Shown: piece after piece, positions 7,520-15,636 of the stretch
Layout of the letters: each line of letters opens with the position of its first letter
Position numbering within the stretch: the stretch's first letter is position 1
Source: an uncultured Eubacteriales bacterium
GTDB taxonomy: Bacteria > Bacillota > Clostridia > Monoglobales > Monoglobaceae
Direction of reading: 5' to 3'
Length of the DNA stretch: 60,356 bases
Assembly: GCA_900545865.1 (NCBI GenBank)
Contig: URAN01000013.1
Location: 1-60,356, forward strand
Translations under genes and position numbers: made by a program
The notes under the pieces: model-generated
Told to the model about the DNA's origin: nothing
Databases searched by the model: none
The model's input: the letters and a program-made list of their open reading frames with translations, nothing else

Positions 7520-8530
7520 ATGGCATCGATAAATATTATAGGTTCGGGCGGCTGGGGAACAGCCGTTGGGATAATGCTCGCCCAAAACGGGCACAATGTC
7601 ACTTTGTGGTCATATCTCGCATCCGAGTGCGAAAATCTTAAAAAACACCACGAAAACAAGCCCTATCTTCCGGGTGTTAAAATCCCCGATAATGTCCGTT
7701 TTACCTCGGATATATCGGAATGCGGCATTGCCGATATAATCATCACGGCAACGCCGTCACACGCAATGCGCACAACAGCAAGAAATCTTGCGCCCTATGT
7801 AAAGCGCGGTCAGCTGATTTTGAACATATCAAAAGGACTTGAAGAAGTCACGCACCTTACCATGTCACAGGTTTTGAAACAAGAGCTTGACGGCTGTGAA
7901 ATAGCTGTTATGTCGGGACCGAGCCATGCGGAAGAAGTATCGCGCGGAATTCCCACAACCAACGTTATTGCGGCACGCACCGAGGAAATCGCAAATTATA
8001 TTCAGGATATAATTATGAACCCGAATTTCAGAGTATATACCAACCTTGATATGCTCGGCGTGGAACTCGGCGGCTCGCTTAAAAACGTCATTGCTCTCTG
8101 TGCCGGGGTTTTGGACGGTCTTAAACTTGGCGACAACACAAAGGCGGCGCTTATGACAAGGGGTATTGTCGAAATAGCCCGTCTGGGCAAGGCAATGGGC
8201 GCAAAAGCCGAGACTTTCTATGGGCTATCGGGAATAGGCGACCTTATTGTCACCTGTACGAGTATGCATTCGCGAAATCGCCGTGCAGGAATTTTAATCG
8301 GTGAGGGCAAATCCTGTGAAGAGGCAACCCGTGGGGTAAATATGGTTGTCGAGGGTATCAAAACCTGTCGCGCCGCAAAGGAACTTGCTGACAAACTCGG
8401 CATCGAAATGCCGATAGTAAACCAAGCATACGGCGTTCTTTTTGAGGGGATGCCTGCCGCGGACACAATAAAAAATCTTATGAACCGCAGCAAAAAGCAC
8501 GAAACCGAAGAAGCTTTCCTTAAAAGATAG
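7520..8530 (+). CDS. gpsA: glycerol-3-phosphate dehydrogenase (NAD(P)+)
   Basis: 336-residue GpsA, which reduces dihydroxyacetone phosphate to sn-glycerol 3-phosphate for lipid synthesis. The N-terminus has the Rossmann motif IIGSGGWGTAVGIMLA; further motifs are LNISKGLE, the SGPSHAEEV loop, the catalytic lysine in GGSLKNVIALCAG and the substrate loop FYGLSGIGDLIVTCTS. The start is ATG with a GAAAGGACGG site. It is the last gene of the operon with plsY. Confidence 0.97.
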   Translation: MASINIIGSGGWGTAVGIMLAQNGHNVTLWSYLASECENLKKHHENKPYLPGVKIPDNVRFTSDISECGIADIIITATPSHAMRTTARNLAPYVKRGQLILNISKGLEEVTHLTMSQVLKQELDGCEIAVMSGPSHAEEVSRGIPTTNVIAARTEEIANYIQDIIMNPNFRVYTNLDMLGVELGGSLKNVIALCAGVLDGLKLGDNTKAALMTRGIVEIARLGKAMGAKAETFYGLSGIGDLIVTCTSMHSRNRRAGILIGEGKSCEEATRGVNMVVEGIKTCRAAKELADKLGIEMPIVNQAYGVLFEGMPAADTIKNLMNRSKKHETEEAFLKR

Positions 8531-8606
8531 CTTTTATTCGTGTCAATATATGCAATATATAAAAAATAAACACACCACAGCCGAGTCATATCTGCAAAAT
8601 AGACGG

Positions 8607-8635
8607 TTGACAGCGGCGGTGTAATGTGCTAAAAT
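8607..8635 (+). promoter_or_regulatory. purF promoter
   Basis: TTGACA (8607-8612) and TAAAAT (8630-8635) with a 17-bp spacer. Transcription would start near 8642, just before a terminator-like hairpin. Confidence 0.7.
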
Positions 8636-8646
8636 TATAATATCAT

Positions 8647-8688
8647 AGACAAAGAGGTCTTTATGTAAGATTTCTCTTTGTCTTTTTT
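8647..8688 (+). terminator. terminator hairpin in the purF leader
   Basis: AGACAAAGAG (8647-8656) and CTCTTTGTCT (8674-8683) form a perfect 10-bp stem followed by a T tract. It lies after the purF promoter and 30 nt before the gene, so it could attenuate purF. It may instead be only the terminator of the gpsA operon. No purine riboswitch aptamer is visible in the ~75-nt leader. Confidence 0.6.
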
Positions 8689-8717
8689 CGTTTTATAAAT
8701 CTCGGACAAAAGATAGG

Positions 8718-10160
8718 ATGATTATAACAATGTTTGGAAATATTCATGAGGAATGCGGCATTTTCGGCGTTTTCGGTCAAACCGACGGCAGGGCAAAAAA
8801 TACAGTTTTAAGCGGCTTATACTCCCTTCAGCACCGCGGCGAAGAAGGATGCGGAATATCGGTAAACGATGACGGCGTATTTAAGACATATAAAGATGTG
8901 GGGTTGCTGAGTGAAGTTTTTACCCCGCAGACTTTGGAACAGCTCGGTCACGGAACGGTTGCGGTCGGACACACGCGATACGGCACAACAGGATCAAACA
9001 ACCCGACAAACTGTCAGCCGATTGTCGTCAGACATATTAAAGGTTCAATGTCGCTTGTTCACAACGGAAACCTGACAAACGCACTTGCGCTCAGAAAAGC
9101 TCTTGAACTCAAAGGCGCAATCTTTCATACGACAATAGATTCCGAAATAATAGCATATCTTATAACACAAGAGAGACTCAAATGCGGTTCGGTTGAGGAC
9201 GCAATAGCGGCAACAATGCCTCAGCTTAGCGGTGCGTACTCTCTTATCATTATGTCTCCGCAAAAGCTCATTGCCGCACGCGACCCTCTCGGAATGCGTC
9301 CGCTTTGTTTCGGCAAGCGTGCGGACGGAAGTTATGTCGTATCATCCGAGAGCTGTGCGCTCAATACGGTCGGTGCTGAATTTATCCGCGATGTTGACGC
9401 AGGCGAAATTATCGTTTTTGACAAGGACGGGGTACGCTCAATCAGGACGCATTGCAAAGGTCAAAAGCGCGCCGCCTGTCTTTTTGAGTACATATACTTT
9501 TCACGCTCAGACTCGGTGCTTGACGGCACATCGGTTCAAAATTCGCATATTATGGCAGGACGTTTTTTGGCGGACGAACACCCTGTTGATGCCGATATCG
9601 TCATCGGCGTTCCCGATTCGGGAATAGACGCCGCAATCGGATATGCTCTGCAATCCAAAATCCCATACGGTATAGGATTTGTCAAGAACAAATATATCGG
9701 ACGAACTTTTATCACCCCCGAACAGGCTGACCGCGAGGCAAAGGTTAAGATTAAACTCAGTCCCATATCGTCAGCAGTGCGCGGCAAGCGCGTTGTTATG
9801 ATTGATGATTCGATTGTGCGCGGCACAACCGGCAGACAGATTGTTCAGATGCTGCGCGATGCCGGTGCAAAAGAAGTACATATGCGAATATCGTCACCGC
9901 CTTTTTTGCACCCTTGTTATTACGGAACGGACGTTGATTCAAGCAGCGGCCTGATTGCGTGCAATCACTCACCGAAAGAGGTTGCCGAAATGCTCGGTGC
10001 GAACAGTCTCGGATATTTAAGCCTTGAAAACGCGGTCAAACTCGCTGGGGAGCTTTCCGACCAATGCTGTACGGCTTGTTTTTCGGGCAAATACCCAACC
10101 GAAATCCCCGACGCGGGCAACAAAGATCAGTTTGAACATAAAATCTCGGAAACAGACTGA
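8718..10160 (+). CDS. purF: amidophosphoribosyltransferase
   Basis: PurF makes 5-phosphoribosylamine from PRPP and glutamine, the first committed step of purine synthesis. The short propeptide ends before the catalytic cysteine (HEECGIFGVFG), so the enzyme belongs to the self-processing, Fe-S-containing class; likely cluster ligands include the CCTACFSGKYP cysteines near the C-terminus. The PRPP loop is VVMIDDSIVRGTTGRQI. The frame starts at ATG 8718, but that codon almost touches the AGATAGG sequence; ATG 8730 (MFGNIHEECG, 476 aa) has better spacing and is the usual family start. No other pur genes flank it, so it is a lone purine gene under its own promoter and possible attenuator. Confidence 0.96.
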   Translation: MIITMFGNIHEECGIFGVFGQTDGRAKNTVLSGLYSLQHRGEEGCGISVNDDGVFKTYKDVGLLSEVFTPQTLEQLGHGTVAVGHTRYGTTGSNNPTNCQPIVVRHIKGSMSLVHNGNLTNALALRKALELKGAIFHTTIDSEIIAYLITQERLKCGSVEDAIAATMPQLSGAYSLIIMSPQKLIAARDPLGMRPLCFGKRADGSYVVSSESCALNTVGAEFIRDVDAGEIIVFDKDGVRSIRTHCKGQKRAACLFEYIYFSRSDSVLDGTSVQNSHIMAGRFLADEHPVDADIVIGVPDSGIDAAIGYALQSKIPYGIGFVKNKYIGRTFITPEQADREAKVKIKLSPISSAVRGKRVVMIDDSIVRGTTGRQIVQMLRDAGAKEVHMRISSPPFLHPCYYGTDVDSSSGLIACNHSPKEVAEMLGANSLGYLSLENAVKLAGELSDQCCTACFSGKYPTEIPDAGNKDQFEHKISETD

Positions 10161-10209
10161 AAATAAACAGGATTAAAATTATAATAAGAGTGTAAAAAAT
10201 TTTATTTTT

Positions 10210-10245
10210 GCCGCCGCAACAGATATAACGAAATCAGGCGGCGGC
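10210..10245. repeat. GC-rich hairpin after purF
   Basis: GCCGCCGC (10210-10217) and GCGGCGGC (10238-10245) form an 8-bp GC stem with a 20-nt loop, about 50 nt after the purF stop. There is no clean T tract directly after it, so it is a probable but atypical terminator. Confidence 0.5.
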
Positions 10246-10353
10246 AATAAAATCAAAAATTTTTCTCTCATAGTAATAAGCACTCGAAATTTTGATTTGA
10301 CCACTTTTTAGAAAAAATTTTTTCATCAAATTAAATAATTGTGAAATGACGTA

Positions 10354-10382
10354 TTGTAATTTGGGAAAATGTGTGATATAAT
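10354..10382 (+). promoter_or_regulatory. promoter of the putative ncRNA
   Basis: TTGTAA (10354-10359) and TATAAT (10377-10382) with a 17-bp spacer. A start at A10389 would begin the transcript exactly in the first strand of a 19-bp closing stem. Confidence 0.65.
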
Positions 10383-10388
10383 TTAATT

Positions 10389-10604
10389 ACCACATATTTT
10401 TGAATATAATTAAATATTTATAGATGTACATTTTATGCACATCTTGTTTTGGCATAGAATAAAGCTTGATATTTGTTAAAAACGCAGGCTTTACAATTTG
10501 AAATAGCTTTATTTATGCCGTTTCGTATTCAAAAATGTGTGGTAACATTAAATCAAGCCTCGTTTTTATGCGTGGCAATGGTTTAAGTTGCCACGTATTT
10601 TTTT
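10389..10604 (+). ncRNA. putative structured non-coding RNA or leader RNA
   Basis: The segment has a dedicated promoter at one end and an intrinsic terminator at the other (CGTGGCAA 10571-10578, TTGCCACG 10588-10595, then T7). Between them the sequence folds with a closing stem of 19 bp with one mismatch (10388-10406 with 10526-10544), a small hairpin (GATGT 10423-10427 with ACATC 10439-10443) and a long hairpin (10451-10466 with 10505-10519). The apical loop of the long hairpin (10477-10491) is complementary over 14 bp with one bulged C to 10555-10568, a pseudoknot-like contact. No ORF is evident. The size and rod-like closing stem recall 6S RNA, but the three-way junction and pseudoknot differ; the family is not identified. 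It could also be a leader controlling the zinc-ribbon gene downstream. Confidence 0.6.
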
Positions 10605-10685
10605 ATTTTACGTGAGAATTTAGAAAGGAGTTTTTTGTCGGCCAACAAAAGATAAAATAAATTTTCGCGAAAGGAGTTTTTGAAA

Positions 10686-10794
10686 ATGAAAAAATTATTT
10701 CACTTGTATTAGCTGTATTTTGGCACTTTCTTCAATGATTTGCGTATTTACTATAGATGAAGGAATAAAAGTATTAAAGAAGGAGATTATTAAA
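10686..10794 (+). pseudogene. remnant of a signal-peptide coding start
   Basis: An AAAGGAG site precedes ATG 10686, which reads only MKKLFHLY before a stop. Adding one A to the A6 run (10689-10694) and one T to the following TTTT run restores MKKIISLVLAVFLALSS followed by MICVFTIDEG, a typical clostridial signal peptide, in frame with the sequence leading to 10794. A second AAAGGAG lies at 10624. It looks like the start of a lost secreted protein fused in front of the zinc-ribbon gene. Confidence 0.45.
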
Positions 10795-11364
10795 ATGAAA
10801 GAAAAAATATGTCGGAATTGCGGACAAGCTATTAACAAGAATGCTGTTATATGTACATCTTGCGGTGCAAAAATCAAAAAGCCGTTATTTAAAAAATGGT
10901 GGTTTTGGTTAATTATTATAATTTGTGTGGCAGGCATTTCGGTATCGAACAACGATAACAAAACGAATGATGTTAGCGATAAAACAGTAGTAAGCGATGA
11001 AGAACTTGTTTTATCTGAAGATGAATATAAGGCGCAATGTGTGTCTGTTCCATATAATGATATTGCCAGAAATCCTAACAATTATAAGGGACAAAAAGCA
11101 GTTTTCAAAGGTCAAGTTATACAAGTTCAGGAAAGTGGAAAAAATGTTGTCTTACGAATAAATACAACACAAGGTCAATATGGATTGTGGGACGATACCA
11201 TTTATGTTGATTATAAGAGAAAAGATGATAATGAAAGCCGTGTGCTTGATGACGATATAGTTACAGTATATGGAGAAATTAAAGGAATAAAAGATTATAG
11301 AGCCGTTTTGGGAAATCAAATTTCTATTCCGCATATAGAGGCAGCATATATTGATATTCAGTGA
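10795..11364 (+). CDS. zinc-ribbon membrane protein with OB-like domain
   Basis: 189-residue protein. Residues 1-25 form a zinc ribbon (CRNCGQAINKNAVICTSCGAKI, two CxxC pairs). Residues about 30-50 form one transmembrane helix (WWFWLIIIICVAGISV). A low-complexity linker leads to a C-terminal beta-rich domain (NPNNYKGQKAVFKGQVIQVQ ... DDTIYVDYK ... VTVYGEIKG) resembling tRNA_anti-like OB folds. Start ATG 10795 has AAGGAG 9 nt upstream. The topology would place the ribbon in the cytoplasm and the OB-like domain outside. Base composition is more A/T rich than the core genes on either side, consistent with an acquired gene. Function unknown. Confidence 0.8.
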   Translation: MKEKICRNCGQAINKNAVICTSCGAKIKKPLFKKWWFWLIIIICVAGISVSNNDNKTNDVSDKTVVSDEELVLSEDEYKAQCVSVPYNDIARNPNNYKGQKAVFKGQVIQVQESGKNVVLRINTTQGQYGLWDDTIYVDYKRKDDNESRVLDDDIVTVYGEIKGIKDYRAVLGNQISIPHIEAAYIDIQ

Positions 11365-11462
11365 ATGTTTGTCACACAATAAAACCTCATTTTTGAAAAA
11401 AGTAATTTTTATATTACCTCGCGATTTTAAGCCTTAAAATTCGCATAAAACAAAGCTTTTTC

Positions 11463-11504
11463 GACCTCTATATGTTCTACATATATGCAGAACATATAGA
11501 GGTC
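11463..11504. repeat. 16-bp perfect palindrome with 10-nt loop
   Basis: GACCTCTATATGTTCT (11463-11478) is perfectly complementary to 11489-11504. There is no T tract on either strand. It marks the left edge of the group II intron-like fragment. Between 11365 and 11463 only a weak hairpin (11421-11442) is seen. Confidence 0.7.
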
Positions 11505-11514
11505 CTTGCACTCC

Positions 11515-11855
11515 GAAAAACGGGGTTCGGGTTATTCACTTTTCCTTATACCGGAAATGTCAATAAATGTGCAGTCGAAATTTAACCAAAATTCTGAAAC
11601 CGCTTTAATTCTTGCCACGTCTACCCTCTTAATCTACGCATTCGGTTTGCGGTTACCTTTTGGACTTCATTGCTTTAGGCCAACTTGTCCGCTTAATACG
11701 CCTTAGTATCAGGTTTCTGTCCGTAGGGCTACAATTTCGCTATTGCTTCTTCTCTCCCACACCTCACGATGTGAAACTTGCAAGTTGCTTTAGAGTTCGT
11801 CGGCATCTACGCCTCGGCGGACTTTCACCACAGAGCATTGATATGCCCGTCATAC
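11515..11855 (-). mobile_element. group II intron fragment (domain I-like), no RT
   Basis: Read on the minus strand this non-coding segment contains, in order, GGTGAAAGTCCGCC, GCAACTTGCAAG, GCCCTACGGACAGAAACCTG, a GGAC...GTCC hairpin and AGGTAACCGCAAACCGAATG, which match the style and order of domain I of bacterial group II introns as I know them. No reverse transcriptase gene and no domain V/VI are present, so it is a truncated remnant. It begins directly after the terminator of the catabolic operon. The identification rests on memory of intron sequences, so a covariance search is needed to confirm it. Confidence 0.55.
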
Positions 11856-11856
11856 T

Positions 11857-11892
11857 AAAAATCGGCTGTAGAAATTACTCAACAGCCGATTT
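11857..11892 (-). terminator. terminator of the eight-gene catabolic operon
   Basis: AAATCGGCTGT (11859-11869) and ACAGCCGATTT (11882-11892) form an 11-bp stem, with a T tract on the minus strand. It lies about 50 nt after the stop of the EtfBA gene. Confidence 0.8.
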
Positions 11893-11940
11893 ATAATTTT
11901 TCAAATGTTTTAATATATAGCACGCTTACCGCCGAAAATT

Positions 11941-13296
11941 TTAAAACTTATCCAGTATGCCGAAATCGGCATACTCAAAAATGCGTGCTTTTTTGTCGGG
12001 GTTTATCGCAATTATCGTTTGCGCGCTCTCTATCGCACAGGTATGATGAACCGCACCCGATATTCCGACCGCAATATATATTTTCGGGCTTACTGTCCGC
12101 CCTGTCAAACCGATTTGGCACGAATAATCCTCAAGTCCCATATCCACAATACCGCGTGATGCGCCGAATTCCGCGCCTATGCTCTCGGCGAACGCCCTGA
12201 CCTTACCGATACAATCGGCAACTCCTTTTCCTGCCGAGACAATTATATCCGCACTGTCGGATGCACATCTGACAGTTGCGGTCTGCGGCATTGTGTCACA
12301 CTTTATCTTTGCGATAATATTCCCGGCTCGTGCCGGTCTGTACATAAAAAGCCGCTTTCCGTCCGTTTCGAGTTTGGTACAATCTGCGCACAAGCCCGTT
12401 TTGAGCAAAGCCGCCGCAATCGGTGCGTTCTTTCTGCCCCACAAATCCGCGTTCCATAATATAGCTTTGGGTTTATCGGCTTTCGCAAGCTCGGCAATAA
12501 TCCTCGGGTCACACTCGGCGATTTCTCTCACATTCTCCGCAACAGCCTTTGCATAGGGCACGACCGCATCGCCGATTGCCCATACGCTTTTAAGCTTTAC
12601 CGCCGCCTCTTTTGTGACTTCTTCCTCTCGCTTTTTGTTTTTGAGACTCTCAATAAGCTGTGCCAGCTCATCACGTTTTATAAACTCACATCTGCGCGTA
12701 CCGCTTTTATTTTCAAAAACCTTTATCACCTTTGTAGGCGAACCCGATATTCCGCATTTTGATTTATCCGCCGAAATATCATCGCTGTTCCAAACTGTGA
12801 TTTCGCCGAGTTTGGAACGCAAACTCGGAAACCGCAATTCGCATATTCTCTCAATCGTAAGCAAGGTCGGCAATTTTTGACTTTCGTCACCGAGGCGTGT
12901 GCGGCACGAAATTTCACCGTCCGAAATTTCTTTAATCTCCATTACGTTGCATATCGGACTGATACCCAAGAGCGTTGCAAGACAAGGTCCGACCTGTGCC
13001 GTGTCGCCGTCCGTTGTCTGTCTTCCGCAAAATATAATATCAAATTCAAGCCTTTTTATCGCTTGTGACAGGATATATGACGTTGCCAAGGTGTCAGACC
13101 CCGCGAAAGCGTTATCACACAGCAAAATCACCTTTGGACCGAGCCGCGTCAGCATTTTAAGGCGGTTTTGTGCAGACGGCGGACACATACTTACAACCGT
13201 CACATCGTCACAAAACTTTAAAGCGCATTCTAACGCGCACGCATCAAACGCGTTTAACTCGCCGTCAATAACTTTTACACAAACAACCGCTTTCAT
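11941..13296 (-). CDS. fused electron transfer flavoprotein EtfB-EtfA
   Basis: 451-residue fusion. The first ~220 residues match the EtfB nucleotide-binding subunit (MKAVVCVKVID, FDIIFCGRQTTDGDTAQVGP, LPTLLTIERICELRFPS). The rest matches EtfA, ending in the FAD-binding domain (IVSAGKGV, EFGASRGIVDMG, IGLTGRTVSPKIYIAVGISG, HHTCAIESAQTIIAINPDK). Most ETFs are two separate proteins. Start is ATG 13296, with AGGTG in the preceding gene's end; the GTG at 13305 is less well spaced. As last gene of the operon it probably passes electrons from the FAD dehydrogenase and Fe-S protein encoded upstream to NAD+ or a quinone/ferredoxin partner. The HHTCAIESAQ segment keeps the FAD-binding signature. Confidence 0.88.
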   Translation of the reverse strand: MKAVVCVKVIDGELNAFDACALECALKFCDDVTVVSMCPPSAQNRLKMLTRLGPKVILLCDNAFAGSDTLATSYILSQAIKRLEFDIIFCGRQTTDGDTAQVGPCLATLLGISPICNVMEIKEISDGEISCRTRLGDESQKLPTLLTIERICELRFPSLRSKLGEITVWNSDDISADKSKCGISGSPTKVIKVFENKSGTRRCEFIKRDELAQLIESLKNKKREEEVTKEAAVKLKSVWAIGDAVVPYAKAVAENVREIAECDPRIIAELAKADKPKAILWNADLWGRKNAPIAAALLKTGLCADCTKLETDGKRLFMYRPARAGNIIAKIKCDTMPQTATVRCASDSADIIVSAGKGVADCIGKVRAFAESIGAEFGASRGIVDMGLEDYSCQIGLTGRTVSPKIYIAVGISGAVHHTCAIESAQTIIAINPDKKARIFEYADFGILDKF

Positions 13297-13305
13297 TGAT
13301 TTCAC

Positions 13306-14778
13306 CTATATTTCACCGTGATAAATCGGCGCAAGCGCATCATGTACCGATTTATACTTTTTAAATATTTCCAAGTATTTTTCGTGATTTTCTCTGTTCG
13401 GAATCGTCTCGGATACCGTCTTGTTGCATATTTCAAGTGCAGATTCGGGGCTGTCAAAAATTCCCGACGCTATCCCGGCAAGCATACTGCTTCCGAATGA
13501 CGAATCACTGTACTTTCTCACAACAAGCTTTATATTCAGAATATCCGCCGTAATCTGCCGCCATAGCGGACTTTGACCGCCGCCGCCGATTATAGCCGCA
13601 CTGTCCTCATAATCGATTCCTATTGAATCCAAAGCCGTCTTGCAATCGAGCAGCGACATTGCCACGCCCTCTAACACCGCTCTTGTGAAATGCGCTTTTG
13701 TGTGCGCGGCACGAACACCCGTAAAGCTTGCGCAAAGCTCAGGGTCGGCATACGGTGTGAGTTCGCCGTTTAAATACGGGTGGAACATAAGTCCGTCCGC
13801 ACCCACGGGTATTTCGGCTGCTCCGTTGTCAAGCTCGCGATAATCACCGCCGAACGTATCCCTATACCAGCGATATGATGCCGCACAGGATTTTGTCGCC
13901 GTTCCCGGATACCATAGTCCGTCAACAACGTGTGAATAGTTTATCAAATGCCGATTCGGATATGCCTTGTCGGTCACAACGCAAATCCGTCCTGCCGTTG
14001 CAAGCTTAACCGTCATTTTCCCCTTTGAAACACCGCCTGCCGCAAAGACCTCCATTACCGTATCGGTCGTTCCGCATATTACCGCTGTTCCCTCACACAA
14101 TCCCGTATCCGCCGCCGCAGCCGAGGTCACTTCGCCAACCTTGTCGGTCGGCTTAACTATTTCGGGCAGCATATCCGTATCGATACCCAAGATTCCGCAA
14201 AGCTCTTTTGACCATGACAAAGTGGTATAATCGAACATCATACTGCCCTCTGCTTCAATAAAATCGGTGACATAATCACCTGTCAGCTTATGCCGAACAT
14301 AGTCTTTTGCAAACATAATTTTCTTTATCTTTGAAAAAACGTTCGGTTCGTTATTCTTTATCCACATAAGCTGTGGCAAAGTCCAAATTGTGTCGGGTTT
14401 ATGCAAAACCTGTCTGTCGATTACATCGCTCATATTATCTTTAAGCCATTGAACCTCGGCAACCGAGCGTGTATCCGTCCAATATATTGACGGGCGCAGG
14501 ACGTTAAAATTCTCATCGGTCACAACCGCCGTATGCGTTGCCGCATCAAGCGCAACACATATTATATCCGCCGCCGATATTCCGCTTTTTTCGATTACCG
14601 CCCCAATATTCTCACGCGTTGCCGCATACCAATCATCGGGGTTTTGTTCCGTCCAACCGCTTTTGGGATAGAGGGTCGGATATTCCACCGTGTTTGTCGC
14701 TTTTATAACGCCGTCCTCGCCCAAAAGCGTTGCTTTTGACGCGCCGCCGCCGAAATCGATACCAAGCAAATATTTCAT
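13306..14778 (-). CDS. FGGY-family carbohydrate kinase (xylulokinase-like)
   Basis: 490-residue sugar kinase of the FGGY family, closest in layout to xylulokinases. N-terminal ATPase motif YLLGIDFGGGASKATLLGEDG, then SGWTEQNPDDWYAA, the substrate region LDAATHTAVVTDENF and IYWTDTRS, and the C-terminal phosphate motif IIGGGGQSPLWRQITADIL. Start ATG 14778 has AGAGGAAG upstream; the longer frame to 14823 lacks homology. Two kinases in one operon (this and a PfkB type) suggest two phosphorylatable sugars or alternative branches. Substrate unknown. Confidence 0.9.
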   Translation of the reverse strand: MKYLLGIDFGGGASKATLLGEDGVIKATNTVEYPTLYPKSGWTEQNPDDWYAATRENIGAVIEKSGISAADIICVALDAATHTAVVTDENFNVLRPSIYWTDTRSVAEVQWLKDNMSDVIDRQVLHKPDTIWTLPQLMWIKNNEPNVFSKIKKIMFAKDYVRHKLTGDYVTDFIEAEGSMMFDYTTLSWSKELCGILGIDTDMLPEIVKPTDKVGEVTSAAAADTGLCEGTAVICGTTDTVMEVFAAGGVSKGKMTVKLATAGRICVVTDKAYPNRHLINYSHVVDGLWYPGTATKSCAASYRWYRDTFGGDYRELDNGAAEIPVGADGLMFHPYLNGELTPYADPELCASFTGVRAAHTKAHFTRAVLEGVAMSLLDCKTALDSIGIDYEDSAAIIGGGGQSPLWRQITADILNIKLVVRKYSDSSFGSSMLAGIASGIFDSPESALEICNKTVSETIPNRENHEKYLEIFKKYKSVHDALAPIYHGEI

Positions 14779-14847
14779 ACCTATCTTCCTCTCAAACGTA
14801 ATACACATCAGCCTTTTCCGCATTGCGAAAAAGGCTGATTAAAAGTC

Positions 14848-15636
14848 TTAGTCATTGAGCCATTTATGTTCCTCATCGGTTGTCATATAAAAGCCCCTGT
14901 TTTTTCCTGCCATTATCCAAAGGTAATAGTTTTTATACCCCGGCGCACAGTGTTCGGGGTGGTAACCCCTCGGCATCTCGACCATATCGCCCGACTTAAT
15001 TGTATAAGTTTCGTCAATGTCGCCCTCCATGGTATAAACCTTTTGGATACCGAATCCCTGCGGCTTGTCAAACTCATAATAATAAAGTTCTTCCGTTGCC
15101 GCCTCGGTCGGCATATTGTCATCATCGTGCTTATGCGGAGGATAGCTCGACCACATACCGCCGTCAACCCATGCCTCACCGATGTACAGGATGTCGGCGT
15201 CAACTCTCTCATCGAGAATAAAGTGCGCCTCTCTCTGCCAGCCTTTTTGACCGAGGTTCTTGCATATTACGTCCTCGGGTTTTATAAGAACGGGCTTGTG
15301 TACATTCCAAGACGGTGATTTGGCAACACACATTGATACCTCGCCCACGCCCGTAATACTGAATTTTGTATCTTTGGGTACATATACACAGGTACAAGGT
15401 CCGTCAAATACGTCCTTTCTCTTGCCTATCTCGCCGAAATCAAAACCATCGCCCGAAATTTTGCATTTTCCGCCGAAAATTACTATTCCGAACTCGGTAT
15501 CTTTTTCGTCATAAGCCTTTGTCTGTCCATCGGCAAGTCTGACCATATCTATCTCAACATTTTTAAGTGTACTGTTTTCTTTTGTGATAATTTCGGACTT
15601 ACCGTACTTCTTATTCCATGTTTTCTTTAAATTCAT
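14848..15636 (-). CDS. iolB: IolB-like 5-deoxy-glucuronate isomerase
   Basis: 262-residue bicupin of the IolB/KduI superfamily. The second cupin carries the family metal ligands and signature: SSYPPHKHDDDN, EELYYYEFDKPQGFGIQKVY and VEMPRGYHPEHCAPGY. Known IolB converts 5-deoxy-glucuronate to 5-dehydro-2-deoxy-gluconate in inositol catabolism. ATG 15636 is chosen because GGAG is 8 nt upstream, whereas GTG 15645 touches it. The gene overlaps pfkB by 26 nt. The neighbouring PfkB kinase and class II aldolase match the next two steps of the inositol route (IolC, IolJ), but the inositol dehydrogenases and IolD/IolE are absent, so another substrate is possible. Confidence 0.85.
   Translation of the reverse strand: MNLKKTWNKKYGKSEIITKENSTLKNVEIDMVRLADGQTKAYDEKDTEFGIVIFGGKCKISGDGFDFGEIGKRKDVFDGPCTCVYVPKDTKFSITGVGEVSMCVAKSPSWNVHKPVLIKPEDVICKNLGQKGWQREAHFILDERVDADILYIGEAWVDGGMWSSYPPHKHDDDNMPTEAATEELYYYEFDKPQGFGIQKVYTMEGDIDETYTIKSGDMVEMPRGYHPEHCAPGYKNYYLWIMAGKNRGFYMTTDEEHKWLND

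Noticed and set aside
8642..8717. Purine riboswitch before purF
   Set aside because: The leader is too short and lacks the conserved aptamer junction.
10389..10544. Miniature inverted-repeat transposon
   Set aside because: The terminal repeats are suggestive, but there is no target duplication, and the matched promoter, terminator and loop-to-tail pairing point to an RNA gene. Not fully excluded.
11506..11896. Short plus-strand frames in the 11.5-11.9 kb segment
   Set aside because: No ribosome binding sites and no homology; the segment is better explained as intron-like RNA on the minus strand.
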